Assembly (NCBI GenBank): GCA_004028795.1
Contig: SAIW01000011.1
Coordinates: 114,013 to 178,012 of the forward strand
Source: Chitinophagaceae bacterium
GTDB lineage: Bacteria; Bacteroidota; Bacteroidia; Chitinophagales; Chitinophagaceae
Reading direction: 5' to 3'
Length of the DNA stretch: 64,000 nt
The notes under the pieces are model-generated. The model ran no database searches, had not been told where the DNA came from, and saw only the letters and a list, made by a program, of their open reading frames with translations. The position numbers were made by a program, and so were the translations under genes. Numbering within the stretch: the first letter of the stretch is position 1; each line of letters begins with the position of its first letter. Positions 16,845 through 25,793 of the stretch are shown one piece after another.

Positions 16845-17831
16845 ATGCCCCAAGAGCAACTGATTAACAATATTTTTAAAGTCAACAGTAATTTTGAAAC
16901 CATTACTGCAGAGGTCTTTTCGTTTCAATACCAAAATAATAAAGTTTATCATCAATGGTGCAACTTAATCAATACTGAAAATTCAAAACCCGAAATTCGA
17001 AATTTGAATAACATTCCGTTTTTACCCATTTCTTTTTATAAGACGCATATTGTTACCTCAACGTTGTTTACACCGCAACAAATTTTTGAAAGCAGCGGAA
17101 CAACCACTGCCATTAACAGTCAGCATTTGGTAAAAGACATCAATATTTATAAAACAAGTTTTTTAAAAGCTTTTGAATTGTTTTATGGGGAAGTAAAAGA
17201 TTGGTGCGTAATTGGTTTGTTACCTTCTTATTTAGAAAGAAATAATTCTTCATTAGTAATGATGGTTGATGAAATGATTAAGCTTTCCAATAATCCTAAA
17301 AGCGGTTTTTATTTGAATGAATTTGATAAGCTGAAAGCAATTTTAACCGAGTTGGAAAATGCCAATCAAAAAACGTTATTAATCGGTGTAACCTTCGGAC
17401 TGCTGGATTTTGCTGAGAAATATACAATGCAACTGAAACATACTGTTGTTATGGAAACAGGTGGTATGAAAGGCAGAAGAAGAGAATTAACCCGTAGCGA
17501 AGTGCATAGTTTTTTAAAAGAAAATTTGGGCGTTACCGAAGTGCATTCTGAATATGGCATGACGGAATTATTATCGCAGGCTTACTCAAAAAGCAATGGT
17601 AGATTTGTTTGCCCGCCCTGGATGAAGGTATTGGTAAGAGGCGAAGAAGACCCTTTACAGATAAGCTTGTCAGGTAAAGGAATATTAAATGTGATTGACC
17701 TTGCCAATATTTACAGCTGCTCTTTTATTGCAACAGACGATGCAGGCATTGTGTATGAAGATGGCAGCTTTGAAGTAATCGGCAGAGTAGATAACAGCGA
17801 TATCAGAGGTTGCAGTTTATTGGTTGTATAA
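16845..17831 (+). CDS. LuxE/PaaK family acyl-protein synthetase-like protein
   Basis: A 328-residue adenylate-forming-type protein of the LuxE family. It has the serine/threonine-rich nucleotide loop FESSGTTTAINSQHLV, YLERNNSSLVMM, then METGGMKGRRRELTR and HSEYGMTELLSQAYS typical of LuxE/PaaK. LuxE activates fatty acids as acyl-AMP; here no luxC or luxD is nearby. In this lineage it more probably activates an acyl group for a cell-surface or pigment product. The ATG at 16845 is chosen over an in-frame TTG at 16833. Residues near PEIRNLNN coincide with a CGAAATTCGAAATT repeat word. Confidence 0.75.
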   Translation: MPQEQLINNIFKVNSNFETITAEVFSFQYQNNKVYHQWCNLINTENSKPEIRNLNNIPFLPISFYKTHIVTSTLFTPQQIFESSGTTTAINSQHLVKDINIYKTSFLKAFELFYGEVKDWCVIGLLPSYLERNNSSLVMMVDEMIKLSNNPKSGFYLNEFDKLKAILTELENANQKTLLIGVTFGLLDFAEKYTMQLKHTVVMETGGMKGRRRELTRSEVHSFLKENLGVTEVHSEYGMTELLSQAYSKSNGRFVCPPWMKVLVRGEEDPLQISLSGKGILNVIDLANIYSCSFIATDDAGIVYEDGSFEVIGRVDNSDIRGCSLLVV

Positions 17832-17839
17832 TGTTTTTA

Positions 17840-18772
17840 TTAAATAATAGCTTTATTATCTTTTCTTGTTTTCCAGCCGATTATAATAACGCCTGCAATT
17901 ACCAGTAATGTTCCAAAAACCTGTAAGAAAAATATCTTTTCACCTAAAATAAAATGAGCCTGCAGAATGGTTGAAACGGGGCCGATACTTGTTATAATAG
18001 CCACATTATTACTGCCTATTTTCTTCATGCCATAACTCATCATAAAAGAAGGTAATACTGTGGCAATAATAGCTAATGCTAAAGAGTAATAAATGGTATC
18101 GTTTGTAAAATGAATATTGCTTGCTTTTTCTGTAAATAAAAAATGAATGAATATACCTGCAGTTGCAAACAACATAACATAAGCAGTGTATTTGGTAACA
18201 CCTACTTTATTAACAATTCTTCCTGTACCAACAATATAAAATGAATAAGTAACAGCACAAAGAAAAACCATAAACGAGCCGTAAAAAAAGTTGGGATTGG
18301 AAGTATCAATTTTCATTTCGCCAACATAAGCAATACCAATACCTGCATAGGTTAACAGCAAAGCAATAATTTGAACAGTGCTGAGTTTTGTTCTAAAGAA
18401 AAAAGTATTTATTAAAACAGCGAATGTTGGATAAAGAAATAGTATTAATCTTTCTAAACCTGCACTTACATATTGCAAACCGATAAAATCAAATAAGCTG
18501 CTTAAGTAATAACCGAGTATACCCATTAGTGCAATACTTAACCATTGTTTTAAAGTAAGTGTTACAGCTGATTCTTTTTGTTGTGCAATAAAAACCGCTA
18601 TAATATAAAAAGGGAGAGAAAATAGCATTCTTAAAGTAAGCAATGTTACTGCATCAACGTGTACAGCATTAAAAGCCAGTTTAACAAAAATAGCTTTGGT
18701 AGAAAAAAGTATAGCACCGCTTAGTGCGATGATAAATCCTGAAAGCGGTATTTGATTATTTCTATTATCCAT
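17840..18772 (-). CDS. EamA/DMT superfamily transporter
   Basis: A 310-residue inner-membrane protein with about ten transmembrane helices in two EamA repeats (about 10-140 and 160-295). The first ends in SAGLERLILFLYPTFAVLIN, the second in GPVSTILQAHFILGEKIFF. Substrate unknown; drug/metabolite exporters of this family often carry amino acids or related metabolites. The ATG at 18772 is preferred. The longer frame to 18820 translates an intergenic palindrome repeat (HGLLTVDYGLLT) rather than protein. Confidence 0.85.
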   Translation of the reverse strand: MDNRNNQIPLSGFIIALSGAILFSTKAIFVKLAFNAVHVDAVTLLTLRMLFSLPFYIIAVFIAQQKESAVTLTLKQWLSIALMGILGYYLSSLFDFIGLQYVSAGLERLILFLYPTFAVLINTFFFRTKLSTVQIIALLLTYAGIGIAYVGEMKIDTSNPNFFYGSFMVFLCAVTYSFYIVGTGRIVNKVGVTKYTAYVMLFATAGIFIHFLFTEKASNIHFTNDTIYYSLALAIIATVLPSFMMSYGMKKIGSNNVAIITSIGPVSTILQAHFILGEKIFFLQVFGTLLVIAGVIIIGWKTRKDNKAII

Positions 18773-18782
18773 AGTTAACAGT

Positions 18783-18816
18783 CCATAGTCCACAGTCAAC
18801 AGTCCATGGACTATGG
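18783..18816 (-). terminator. Palindromic GTCCATAGTC repeat, possible dapD terminator
   Basis: CCATAGTCC (18783-18791) pairs exactly with GGACTATGG (18808-18816), and the self-complementary AGTCCATGGACT lies inside the right half. Several partial GTCCATAGTC-like copies occupy 18776-18835. The element lies just past the dapD stop; there is no T-run, so it may be only a dispersed repeat. Confidence 0.4.
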
Positions 18817-18837
18817 TCAATTGACTATGATCAACTT

Positions 18838-19668
18838 TTACACACTCACATTAAAATCTCTTAAAGCATCGTTTAAGCTTGTCTTTAAATCTGTGCTGGG
18901 CTTACGTTTGCCAATAATCAATGCACAGCTTACACCAAATGTTCCTGCAGGAAATTCTTTTTGATAAGTACCCGGAATAACTACACTTCTTGCCGGCACC
19001 ACACCCTTCATTTCAACAGGACTATCACCGCTTACATCAATAATTTTTGTTGATTGTGTTAATACCACATTCGCACCCAACACTGCTTCTTTCTGAACAC
19101 GTACACCTTCAACTACAATACTTCTACTGCCCAAAAAGCAACCGTCTTCAATAATTACCGGGCTTGCCTGTAAAGGTTCTAATACACCGCCAATACCTAC
19201 ACCGCCACTTAAATGCACACCTTTGCCAATCTGGGCACAACTACCCACAGTAGCCCATGTATCAACCATAGTACCTTCATCAACATAAGCACCAATGTTT
19301 ACATAGCTCGGCATCAATACCACATTTTTTGCTAAATAAGCTCCATAACGTGCAACAGCATGAGGCACTGCACGCACACCTAAATCTTTATAATTTTTCT
19401 TCAATAGCATTTTATCGTAAAACTCAAACGGAGCTACATCCCAGGTTTGCATTTGCTGAATGCCGAAGTATAGTAAAATAGCCTGTTTCACCCATTCATT
19501 TACCTGCCAGCCACCCTGAGCGGAAGTCGAAGGGCTTGTCGGGGCAGCCGTTCTTAGTCTTCCTTTATCAACTTCTTCAATTACTGCACGTACGGCATCA
19601 CTGTATTTGGCATCTTTCAATAATTCACGGTTAGCCCAGGCTTCCAATATCAATTGTTGTAATTCCAT
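18838..19668 (-). CDS. dapD: 2,3,4,5-tetrahydropyridine-2,6-dicarboxylate N-succinyltransferase
   Basis: Succinyl-CoA-dependent step of lysine/meso-diaminopimelate synthesis in the cytosol. The 276 residues comprise a helical N-terminal domain (LEAWANRELL, AVRAVIEEVDKGRLR), then a left-handed beta-helix of hexapeptide repeats (VVLMPSYVNIGAYVDEGTMV, GGVGIGGVLEPLQASPVII, GCFLGSRSIVVEGV). Between GRLRTA and GWQVNEW (about residues 41-53) there is an unusual Pro/Ser/Thr-rich insert. It is encoded by sequence matching the dispersed CCCTGAGCGG-AGTCGAAGGG repeat. E. coli DapD has a shorter link here. The insert sits in a surface link and the rest is intact, so function is probably kept. Confidence 0.95.
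   Translation of the reverse strand: MELQQLILEAWANRELLKDAKYSDAVRAVIEEVDKGRLRTAAPTSPSTSAQGGWQVNEWVKQAILLYFGIQQMQTWDVAPFEFYDKMLLKKNYKDLGVRAVPHAVARYGAYLAKNVVLMPSYVNIGAYVDEGTMVDTWATVGSCAQIGKGVHLSGGVGIGGVLEPLQASPVIIEDGCFLGSRSIVVEGVRVQKEAVLGANVVLTQSTKIIDVSGDSPVEMKGVVPARSVVIPGTYQKEFPAGTFGVSCALIIGKRKPSTDLKTSLNDALRDFNVSV
19513..19546. repeat. Dispersed CCCTGAGCGG-type repeat inside dapD
   Basis: ACCCTGAGCGGAAGTCGAAG followed by GGCTTGTCGGGGC matches a palindromic repeat seen widely between genes in Bacteroidota genomes. Here it is in frame within dapD. Confidence 0.6.
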
Positions 19669-19751
19669 CAGAAAAAATTTTTGCGAAAATAATTGGTTGA
19701 AAGAAATGAGAAGTTTTTTTGTTTACGAGCAACAGAATAACTATTAAACTT

Positions 19752-19810
19752 CTTTTGTGTCACTCACTTGCCTGCCTGCCGGTAGGCGGGTACGTTCAGT
19801 ACATTATTCG
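19752..19810 (-). repeat. Interspersed palindromic repeat, copy 6, with GC-rich insert
   Basis: TTTTGTGTCACTCACTTG and TACGTTCAGTACATTATTCG are the two halves of the element. Between them lies CCTGCCTGCCGGTAGGCGGG, itself nearly palindromic. Same insert type as copy 9. Confidence 0.65.
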
Positions 19811-19869
19811 GCAAATTTATTCTTTAGAAATACTAAAAAGATTTAATTTGTACATCAAACCGCTGCAAA

Positions 19870-20601
19870 ATGAAAAGCTTTTTACTTATTACCGCAATTA
19901 TAATTGTAACAAATTTATCGGCACAAATAAAATTTAAGCTCGATGCAGATACTGTAGTTAAAGATTCTTCAGGTACAATTTATCCGTATAGCATCTGGCA
20001 GAGGCTTTTGCAAACCAATCAGGCCGGTATTAAACCCATAAATCCAAAAGATCCCAAAACAGAATTTATTATTTATCTTTTTACAGAAGAACAAAAAGCT
20101 AAAAGTGAAAAACTGAGAGCTCAAAGGGAAGCCAATGCCCCCAAGCCCGCAGAAAGCAAGTTTTTCAGAACAGGAACTAAACTTGCTTCCTTTAAAGAAA
20201 AAGATATTGATGGTAATAAATTTTCAATAAAAGATTTAAAAGGTAAAGTAGTAGTGTTGAATTTTTGGTTTGTGAATTGCCCGCCATGCAGAGCAGAAAT
20301 TCCTCAATTAAATAAAATTGTAGATAAATATGCAGACAGCAGTAATGTAGTTTTTATTGCTGTTGCATTAGATGAGGCATTTGCTATAAAGGAATTCACA
20401 CAAACCACACCATTCAAGTACCACATCATAGATAATGGCCGTTACATTGCACAAAGTACCTATGGCATTAGTTTATATCCTACTCATGTAATTATCGATA
20501 AAGAAGGTATTGTACGTTTCCATACATCAGGACTTGCTCCCGGAACCTTAACCTGGATAAATAAAACCATAGAAAGCCTTTTACAAGAAGAAGCTAAGTA
20601 A
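19870..20601 (+). CDS. TlpA/ResA-like thioredoxin-fold protein
   Basis: A 243-residue exported protein with a signal peptide (MKSFLLITAIIIVTNLSAQ). An N-terminal segment (about 20-95) is charged and of unknown fold. A TlpA-like domain covers about 100-240, with ASFKEKDIDGNKFSIKDLKG and the redox pair C137-P-P-C140 in FVNCPPCRAE. A cis-proline region is in GISLYPTHVIID. It probably acts as a periplasmic thiol-disulfide oxidoreductase, reducing or isomerising disulfides, for example in cytochrome c maturation. The partner is unknown. Confidence 0.85.
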   Translation: MKSFLLITAIIIVTNLSAQIKFKLDADTVVKDSSGTIYPYSIWQRLLQTNQAGIKPINPKDPKTEFIIYLFTEEQKAKSEKLRAQREANAPKPAESKFFRTGTKLASFKEKDIDGNKFSIKDLKGKVVVLNFWFVNCPPCRAEIPQLNKIVDKYADSSNVVFIAVALDEAFAIKEFTQTTPFKYHIIDNGRYIAQSTYGISLYPTHVIIDKEGIVRFHTSGLAPGTLTWINKTIESLLQEEAK

Positions 20602-20706
20602 TAGCAATAGTTTTTTCCGTTTGCGTTGATGGCTGTATTTTCGCACTCCATTTTACGGTTGTGTTATATCATATCGTAAATCTTAAATCAAAAATCTTAA
20701 ATAGTT

Positions 20707-22113
20707 ATGGCATACGACGTAATTGTTATTGGTAGTGGCCCCGGCGGTTATCCTGCTGCTATTCGTGCTTCTCAATTAGGTTTTAAAGTAGCAATCATAG
20801 AAAAAGAAAGTTTAGGGGGCATCTGTTTAAACTGGGGTTGTATTCCAACCAAAGCATTATTAAAAAGTGCTCAGGTTTATGAAAATTTAAAACATGCAAG
20901 TGATTACGGAATTAACGCAAGCGGTAGTGCAGATTTTGGTGCTGTTATTAAACGCAGCCGTGGTGTGGCAGATAAAATGAGTAAAGGTGTTCAATTCTTA
21001 ATGAAGAAAAATAAGATTGATGTAATTATGGGTTACGGAAAAATTGCATCAAAAGGTAAAGTAGAAGTTACTGCTGCCGATGGAAGTAAACAAACTGTTG
21101 AAGCCAAATACATTGTTATTGCAACCGGTGGCAGAAGCCGTGAATTACCCAACTTAAAACAAGATGGTAAAAAAGTTATCGGTTACAGAGAAGCAATGGT
21201 ATTAGCTAACCAACCTAAAAGCATGATTATTGTGGGCAGCGGTGCCATAGGTGTTGAGTTTGCTTATGTGTATAATAGCATGGGTACTAAAGTTACCATT
21301 GTTGAATTCATGCCACGCATCGTACCTGTTGAAGATGAAGAGATAAGTAAAGAATTAGAAAAGCAATATAAAAAACAAGGCATTGAAATTATGACCAATG
21401 CTTCTGTTGAAAGTGTTGATACAACAGGTGCAGGGGTTAAAGCCTTAGTTAAAAAACAAGATGGTTCTACAGTTAGCTTAGAAGCAGATGTAGTGTTAAG
21501 TGCGGTAGGTGTGGTTGCTAATATCGAAAACATAGGCTTAGAAGAAAACGGCATTAAAACTGAAAAAGGAAAAGTTGTAGTTGATAAATATCAGCAAACA
21601 AATGTTCCTGATATTTATGCCATTGGCGATTGTAGTCCGGGGCAGGCTTTGGCACACGTTGCTGCTAAAGAAGGTATTAATGCAGCAGAGCATATGGCCT
21701 ACATTGAAAAGAAACATCACCATTTACCTGATACTATTGATTATAACAATATTCCGGGTTGTACTTATTGCACGCCTGAAATTGCCAGCATTGGTTATAC
21801 AGAAAAAGCAGCAAAAGAAGCAGGATATGAATTAAAAGTTGGTAAGTTTCCTCTAATGGCAAGCGGAAAAGCAAGTGCAGCAGGGGCTACAGAAGGTTTT
21901 GTAAAAGTAATTTACGATGCTAAGTATGGCGAATTTTTAGGAGCACATATGATTGGCTACAATGTAACTGAAATGATTGCCGAAGTTTCTGTTGCAAGAA
22001 AATTAGAAACGACTGCTCATGAAATTTTAAATGCTATTCACCCGCATCCAACTATCAGCGAAGGTGTAAAAGAAGCTACTGCAGCAGCTTACGGTGAAGC
22101 GATAGATATTTAA
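20707..22113 (+). CDS. lpdA: Dihydrolipoyl dehydrogenase (E3)
   Basis: FAD enzyme reoxidising dihydrolipoamide of 2-oxoacid dehydrogenase complexes and the glycine cleavage system with NAD+. The 468-residue protein has the FAD motif GSGPGGYPAA, redox cysteines C40 and C45 in GGICLNWGCIPTK, and the NAD motif VGSGAIGVEFAYVY. AIGDCSPGQALAHVA is the FAD-binding ATG-type segment, and NAIHPHPTISE holds the catalytic His/Glu. Complete and of normal length. No dehydrogenase E1/E2 genes are nearby. Confidence 0.96.
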   Translation: MAYDVIVIGSGPGGYPAAIRASQLGFKVAIIEKESLGGICLNWGCIPTKALLKSAQVYENLKHASDYGINASGSADFGAVIKRSRGVADKMSKGVQFLMKKNKIDVIMGYGKIASKGKVEVTAADGSKQTVEAKYIVIATGGRSRELPNLKQDGKKVIGYREAMVLANQPKSMIIVGSGAIGVEFAYVYNSMGTKVTIVEFMPRIVPVEDEEISKELEKQYKKQGIEIMTNASVESVDTTGAGVKALVKKQDGSTVSLEADVVLSAVGVVANIENIGLEENGIKTEKGKVVVDKYQQTNVPDIYAIGDCSPGQALAHVAAKEGINAAEHMAYIEKKHHHLPDTIDYNNIPGCTYCTPEIASIGYTEKAAKEAGYELKVGKFPLMASGKASAAGATEGFVKVIYDAKYGEFLGAHMIGYNVTEMIAEVSVARKLETTAHEILNAIHPHPTISEGVKEATAAAYGEAIDI

Positions 22114-22141
22114 TATTTGAAATTGCTGATTAGATATTTTG

Positions 22142-22175
22142 AAAGGATTATAAAGAAATTTGTAATCCTTTTTTT
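22142..22175 (+). terminator. Rho-independent terminator of lpdA
   Basis: Perfect 9-bp stem AAAGGATTA / TAATCCTTT (22142-22150, 22163-22171) with a 12-nt loop and a T-run continuing to 22175. Confidence 0.8.
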
Positions 22176-22235
22176 GTTGAGTGTTTATATTATTTAATTA
22201 ACTTACATTAATTGTAAAGTGGCTAAGTATTGTTT

Positions 22236-25200
22236 ATGAGATTTCTACTAACTTTTACTTCATTACTCATTTTATTAAAATCTGTTTCAGCACAAACGAA
22301 TTCTTGTGGATTAAAAGCCCAGTTTACCAATATGCATGATACTATTGTTGTGGCAGACACATTCCGAGGAAATTTTATAAATACATCCATTGGTGCAACT
22401 TCATTTAAGTGGTTATTGAATGGCTATCCTTACTATTATGGTACTAATGAACCTCAAAAATTCGATCCATTTATAAATAATTTTAGCGGAGTTGGAATTT
22501 ATAAAATACAATTAGCTGTTACAAACGGAATATGCGTTGATACCGGTTCTTGCATAATTATTTTTACTGGGATTAATCCCCCAATAAGTAAAAAACACTT
22601 TAGTTTAGGTTTGTCAGTTTTTGGTACCGATTTTAGAAAGTATCAAGTACACACTATTAATGATTTCATCACTCTTGGGAATGGGGATAATAATATTGTT
22701 GCTGGTAGTTATATGGAATACTTTAATTCAAATGTTGCTATCCAGCCTACAGGAATATTAATAAATATAAATGATTCAGGTTGCATTAAATGGGCAAAAT
22801 CATTAACAGAGAATTCTGCATATTATAAGGTGGAGAAGTGTAAAAATGGTGATTTATTAACTGCATGTTATGCTCAACAATTTGGAGCAGTTCAAGGGAA
22901 TGTTTTAATTAGACTTGATCCAAATGGTAATGTAAAATGGGCAAAAAGCATACAAAATATTTCTTTTATCCCTAGTAATTCCTTATTTAATCTAATAAAA
23001 GAAGATGAAAGTGGTAATATTATTTTGACTGGATATACAGATTGGAACACTTCCTACAATGGGTTTAATGTGTTTAAATTAGATAGCACCGGGAAACTAT
23101 TGTGGTCAAAATTATTAGAGCGTAACTATTCTGGTTCTTATTTTAATTTCACAACTTGTAATAGTATAACCGTAAAAGATAATTTTATTTACTTATGTGG
23201 ATATACTGGTGTAGATAATAATTCTCAAAGAATTGAAGGCTTATTACTAAAAATAAACTCATCAAATGGTAACTTAATTTGGACAAAGACTTATACCAAT
23301 AGTATTAATAATAGCTATATTTTTAGAGATATAAACTTTCAAAATAATAATATTTTTATTGCCGGAAATACTAATAGTATACTCGGTTCATCTTCAATAA
23401 TCCCAAATTACTTGTATATGGACACATCCGGGCACATAATCAAATCTCTTCAAATCAATATTAGTGATTTTAAAATTTCGGATTTCTATCGATTTAAATT
23501 GTTTCCATTAGCTAATGGTAGTTTTTACGTTACCTTATTTGCAAAAGAATCACTAGAATTACAACCTGGATACGCTTATCACAACATATTTATGAAAATA
23601 AATAAAAGTGACATGATAAGTTGGCAATATAATTTTTCAGATTATTATAGAGACTATTTCAATAAAGATGGAATTGGAACTGATAATAGTTTGATGAGCG
23701 TTGGTATTGGATTAAATTCTGTTTTAAATCCCAATGGAGGTAAAAATATAATTTTTGCAAAGATTGATAGTTTGGGGACAATCAACAATTTGTGCAATTT
23801 CTATAATATTAATTATTCAATTAGTAACACTTACTTACAAGAATCAAATTTTAAATGGGACATTGATTCTTCGACTAATTATTTTAAAATGTTAGATATT
23901 ATTGCAAATCAAAAGGATATAGCAATTGTAAAAAATTGGCTTTGCCCTTCTTATATAGACTCATGCTCATATTTAGAAATAGACGGAATAAAAAAACTAT
24001 GTGATTTAAATAGTGAGTACACTTTTAAAATAAGAGGTAATGGTACATGTGGGTATCAAGCATTTTACAGCAATAATATTCAAGTAGTTTCTCAAAATAG
24101 TAATGAAATAAAAGTCAGGTTTCTTAACTATGGAAGTCATAAAATAAAAATAGCAAGAAATTTCGGCTGTCAATATTTGGCTGATAGCATAACAATTTTG
24201 GCAAAACCAGTTGATGCATATTTTAATTTAGGAAATGATACATCGATTTGCCCGGGTAGTAGGATAACTTTGAGAGCAACCAATAAGTTTCTCTCTTATA
24301 AATGGCAGGATGGTAGTAGCGACAGTATTTTTTTAGTATCGCAACCAGGTACATATTATGTTTCAGTAAGAGATTCGTGTAATAATATTAATTCTGATAC
24401 AATAGTAATAAGTCAAGTTAATCAAAAATATATCAACATTATAAAAGATACTTCCATTTGCTATGGAGATTCATTAAAACTTCAGGCAGGGTTGGGTTAT
24501 AAGTCTTATGTATGGACTTCAAATCCTACTGTAAATTTTAAAGTAATAGACTCAACAAAAATTAGTTTTCAAACTTTACAGTCAACCACTTTTTTAGTTT
24601 CTGCAGTTGATAGTTTTGGTTGTACTATTAAAGACACCTCTCACATTACAGTTTTTTCGTTGCCTAATATAAAGTTGGGTAACGATACAACATTATGTGA
24701 AGGAAATAACTTATTACTCGATGCAGGATTTGGTTTTGTATCTTATAAATGGAATATTGGTAGTACTGCACAAAAAATAACTGTTAATAAAACAGGTAAT
24801 TATAAAGTAATCATTACAGATAATAATAAGTGTGTTAACACTGATAACATTAATGTTTCTTTTCAGAAAATACCAGTTTTTTCATTAGGAGCAGATACCA
24901 CATTATGCGAGGGAAAAACCTTATTAGTAAAAACAGATACGACCGGAACTTATTTATGGCAAGATGGTTCAAATAAATCTTCTTTTATAATTTCTCAACC
25001 TGGTAATTATTGGCTTCAAATAAATCGCGGAAGTTGCTTTTATCGGGATACCATTAATGTATGGTACAAGCCGAGTCCACAAATTAATTTTCCGGGTGAT
25101 ACTATACTATGTGATAAAGCTAAGTTTGTATTAAATGCAAAACAGACTGAACCTTCAACATTATACCTATGGCAAGATGGTTCAACATCTTCAACTTTTT

Positions 25201-25775
25201 TGGTAAGTAAAGATGGGGTTTATCATGTTCAAGTAAATATTAATAGCTGCTTGGCTTATGATACAATATTGGTGAATTATCAAAAAACTCCAATTGACTT
25301 ATACAAAGATACATCCAAATGTAAGGGCGATTACTTGTTATTAGATTGCTCAACACCCGGAGCTTTCTATTTATGGCAAGACTTTTCAAATAACAATTCA
25401 TTTACTGCAATTAATCCGGGAATTTATAAGTGTACAATAACTAATTATTGTGGTAAAGCAAATGAAACTTTTAACGTTTCAGATAAGATTTGTGAATGCA
25501 ATTTCAACATAGCTAATATTTTTTCACCTAATGGGGATGGTGTTAACGACTATTTTTTTGCAGGAATTAGCTGCCAAACTTCTTTTTTTGATATTAAGAT
25601 TTTTGATAGAGGAGGTAGAATAATTTACCAAACAAATAATCCTAATTTTAAGTGGGATGGTAATTTAAATAATAAACCGGTGCCTATTGGAATTTATTAT
25701 TATGTGATTAAGATAAAAGGGCAATATGATAATATTATTAAACAAAAAGCAGGCTCAATTTCAATTATTAGATAG
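22236..25775 (+). CDS. Giant secreted protein with CHU_C (T9SS/gliding) C-terminal domain
   Basis: A 1179-residue protein, exported (MRFLLTFTSLLILLKSVSAQ). PKD-like domain about 25-110, then a long region of propeller-like strands about 130-580. Six Ig-like repeats of roughly 70-80 residues follow, each opening with D-T-(S/T/I)-x-C, at about 667, 737, 816, 886, 954 and 1024. The C-terminal gliding-motility-associated domain covers about 1086-1179 (NIFSPNGDGVNDYF, FKWDGNLNNKPVPIGIYYY). It is probably exported by the type IX system and displayed on the surface, perhaps as an adhesin. ATG 22236 is chosen over a TTG two codons earlier. Confidence 0.88.
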   Translation: MRFLLTFTSLLILLKSVSAQTNSCGLKAQFTNMHDTIVVADTFRGNFINTSIGATSFKWLLNGYPYYYGTNEPQKFDPFINNFSGVGIYKIQLAVTNGICVDTGSCIIIFTGINPPISKKHFSLGLSVFGTDFRKYQVHTINDFITLGNGDNNIVAGSYMEYFNSNVAIQPTGILININDSGCIKWAKSLTENSAYYKVEKCKNGDLLTACYAQQFGAVQGNVLIRLDPNGNVKWAKSIQNISFIPSNSLFNLIKEDESGNIILTGYTDWNTSYNGFNVFKLDSTGKLLWSKLLERNYSGSYFNFTTCNSITVKDNFIYLCGYTGVDNNSQRIEGLLLKINSSNGNLIWTKTYTNSINNSYIFRDINFQNNNIFIAGNTNSILGSSSIIPNYLYMDTSGHIIKSLQINISDFKISDFYRFKLFPLANGSFYVTLFAKESLELQPGYAYHNIFMKINKSDMISWQYNFSDYYRDYFNKDGIGTDNSLMSVGIGLNSVLNPNGGKNIIFAKIDSLGTINNLCNFYNINYSISNTYLQESNFKWDIDSSTNYFKMLDIIANQKDIAIVKNWLCPSYIDSCSYLEIDGIKKLCDLNSEYTFKIRGNGTCGYQAFYSNNIQVVSQNSNEIKVRFLNYGSHKIKIARNFGCQYLADSITILAKPVDAYFNLGNDTSICPGSRITLRATNKFLSYKWQDGSSDSIFLVSQPGTYYVSVRDSCNNINSDTIVISQVNQKYINIIKDTSICYGDSLKLQAGLGYKSYVWTSNPTVNFKVIDSTKISFQTLQSTTFLVSAVDSFGCTIKDTSHITVFSLPNIKLGNDTTLCEGNNLLLDAGFGFVSYKWNIGSTAQKITVNKTGNYKVIITDNNKCVNTDNINVSFQKIPVFSLGADTTLCEGKTLLVKTDTTGTYLWQDGSNKSSFIISQPGNYWLQINRGSCFYRDTINVWYKPSPQINFPGDTILCDKAKFVLNAKQTEPSTLYLWQDGSTSSTFLVSKDGVYHVQVNINSCLAYDTILVNYQKTPIDLYKDTSKCKGDYLLLDCSTPGAFYLWQDFSNNNSFTAINPGIYKCTITNYCGKANETFNVSDKICECNFNIANIFSPNGDGVNDYFFAGISCQTSFFDIKIFDRGGRIIYQTNNPNFKWDGNLNNKPVPIGIYYYVIKIKGQYDNIIKQKAGSISIIR

Positions 25776-25793
25776 AGTAAATTTTCCTTTATT

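Noticed and set aside
19719..19937. 72-codon plus-strand frame before the TlpA-like gene
   Set aside because: It translates interspersed repeat copy 6 and runs into the true gene in another frame.
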